Shown piece by piece: positions 5,432 through 5,679 of a stretch of DNA of 5,679 nucleotides (the first letter of the stretch is position 1; each line of letters opens with the position of its first letter). The translations under genes were made by a program, and so were the position numbers. The notes under the pieces were generated by a model, which saw only the letters and a program-made list of their open reading frames with translations, searched no databases and was not told the DNA's origin. This stretch comes from an uncultured Collinsella sp. Its GTDB lineage: Bacteria; Actinomycetota; Coriobacteriia; Coriobacteriales; Coriobacteriaceae. The stretch is taken from assembly GCA_958447915.1 (NCBI GenBank), contig CAUDCB010000132.1, positions 1-5,679 of the forward strand. Direction: 5' to 3'.

Positions 5432-5679
5432 GACTCGGAATCTTTGAGATGGTCGCTTGCGTCCATATGCAGCATTCAGCGTCGTCTCATTTGCATGGGG
5501 CTAATTAGCTATATGTGCATTTCACTAGACCAGGGATTGGTTTAATATGCCAGAAACCCAACACCACAGTGATTGCTGCTGTTTTGTCCTGCAAGGCATT
5601 TTTGTTCAACGCTGCTGTTGGTTCCGTTATTCGGTTATTTCGGGTCACTTTTTCGGCAGATGAGTGCAGATGGGAAAGG
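5432..5679. other. Right-hand non-coding stretch, no convincing gene
   Basis: The region holds the perfect ten-base palindrome GCTAATTAGC (5500-5509) and a Cys-rich frame of 38 codons (5547-5663, MPETQHHSDCCCF...) with CAGGGA 11 bases upstream. That frame's TGA overlaps an ATG at 5660, from which a new frame (MSADGK...) runs out of the window. The ATGA overlap could mean a leader peptide coupled to a downstream gene, but the downstream frame is only six codons long here, so neither is called as a gene. Confidence 0.4.

Overview
The window looks like part of a defense or accessory island in a Gram-negative bacterium, probably a proteobacterium with a GC-rich backbone. The first ~215 bases are strongly GC-rich and carry two tightly coupled reading frames: the tail of an upstream gene and a 77-codon ORF. 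From about 215-255 on, the DNA becomes clearly AT-richer and stays so to the end. Composition and gene content together suggest horizontally acquired cargo inserted into, or next to, a GC-rich host or conjugative-element backbone. The genus cannot be fixed from this sequence.

All genes lie on the + strand. In order they are: (1) the coupled GC-rich ORFs (1-254), ending in a small terminator-like hairpin; (2) a protein with a C-terminal Abi_C-type domain and an RN-x5-H motif like that of HEPN ribonucleases (gene 352/439-1278); (3) an AbiH-family abortive-infection gene (1611-2983) that is intact at both ends but split by a one-base frame change near 2450; (4) an FRG-domain protein (3264-4631, TTG start); (5) a small multi-pass membrane protein with basic tails (4832-5431). 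The remaining ~250 bases hold no convincing gene, only a short Cys-rich ORF and a possible start codon at the right edge.

The four cargo genes are not one tight operon. They are separated by 332, 280 and 200 bases, and most gaps carry hairpins and promoter-like motifs, so each gene may be its own transcription unit. Three of the four belong to families found among phage-defense or stress genes. The FRG gene and the membrane-protein gene next to it match no system I can name and are the best candidates for something undescribed. The membrane gene has an operator-like palindrome over its likely -10 and an 11-bp perfect inverted repeat across its stop codon.
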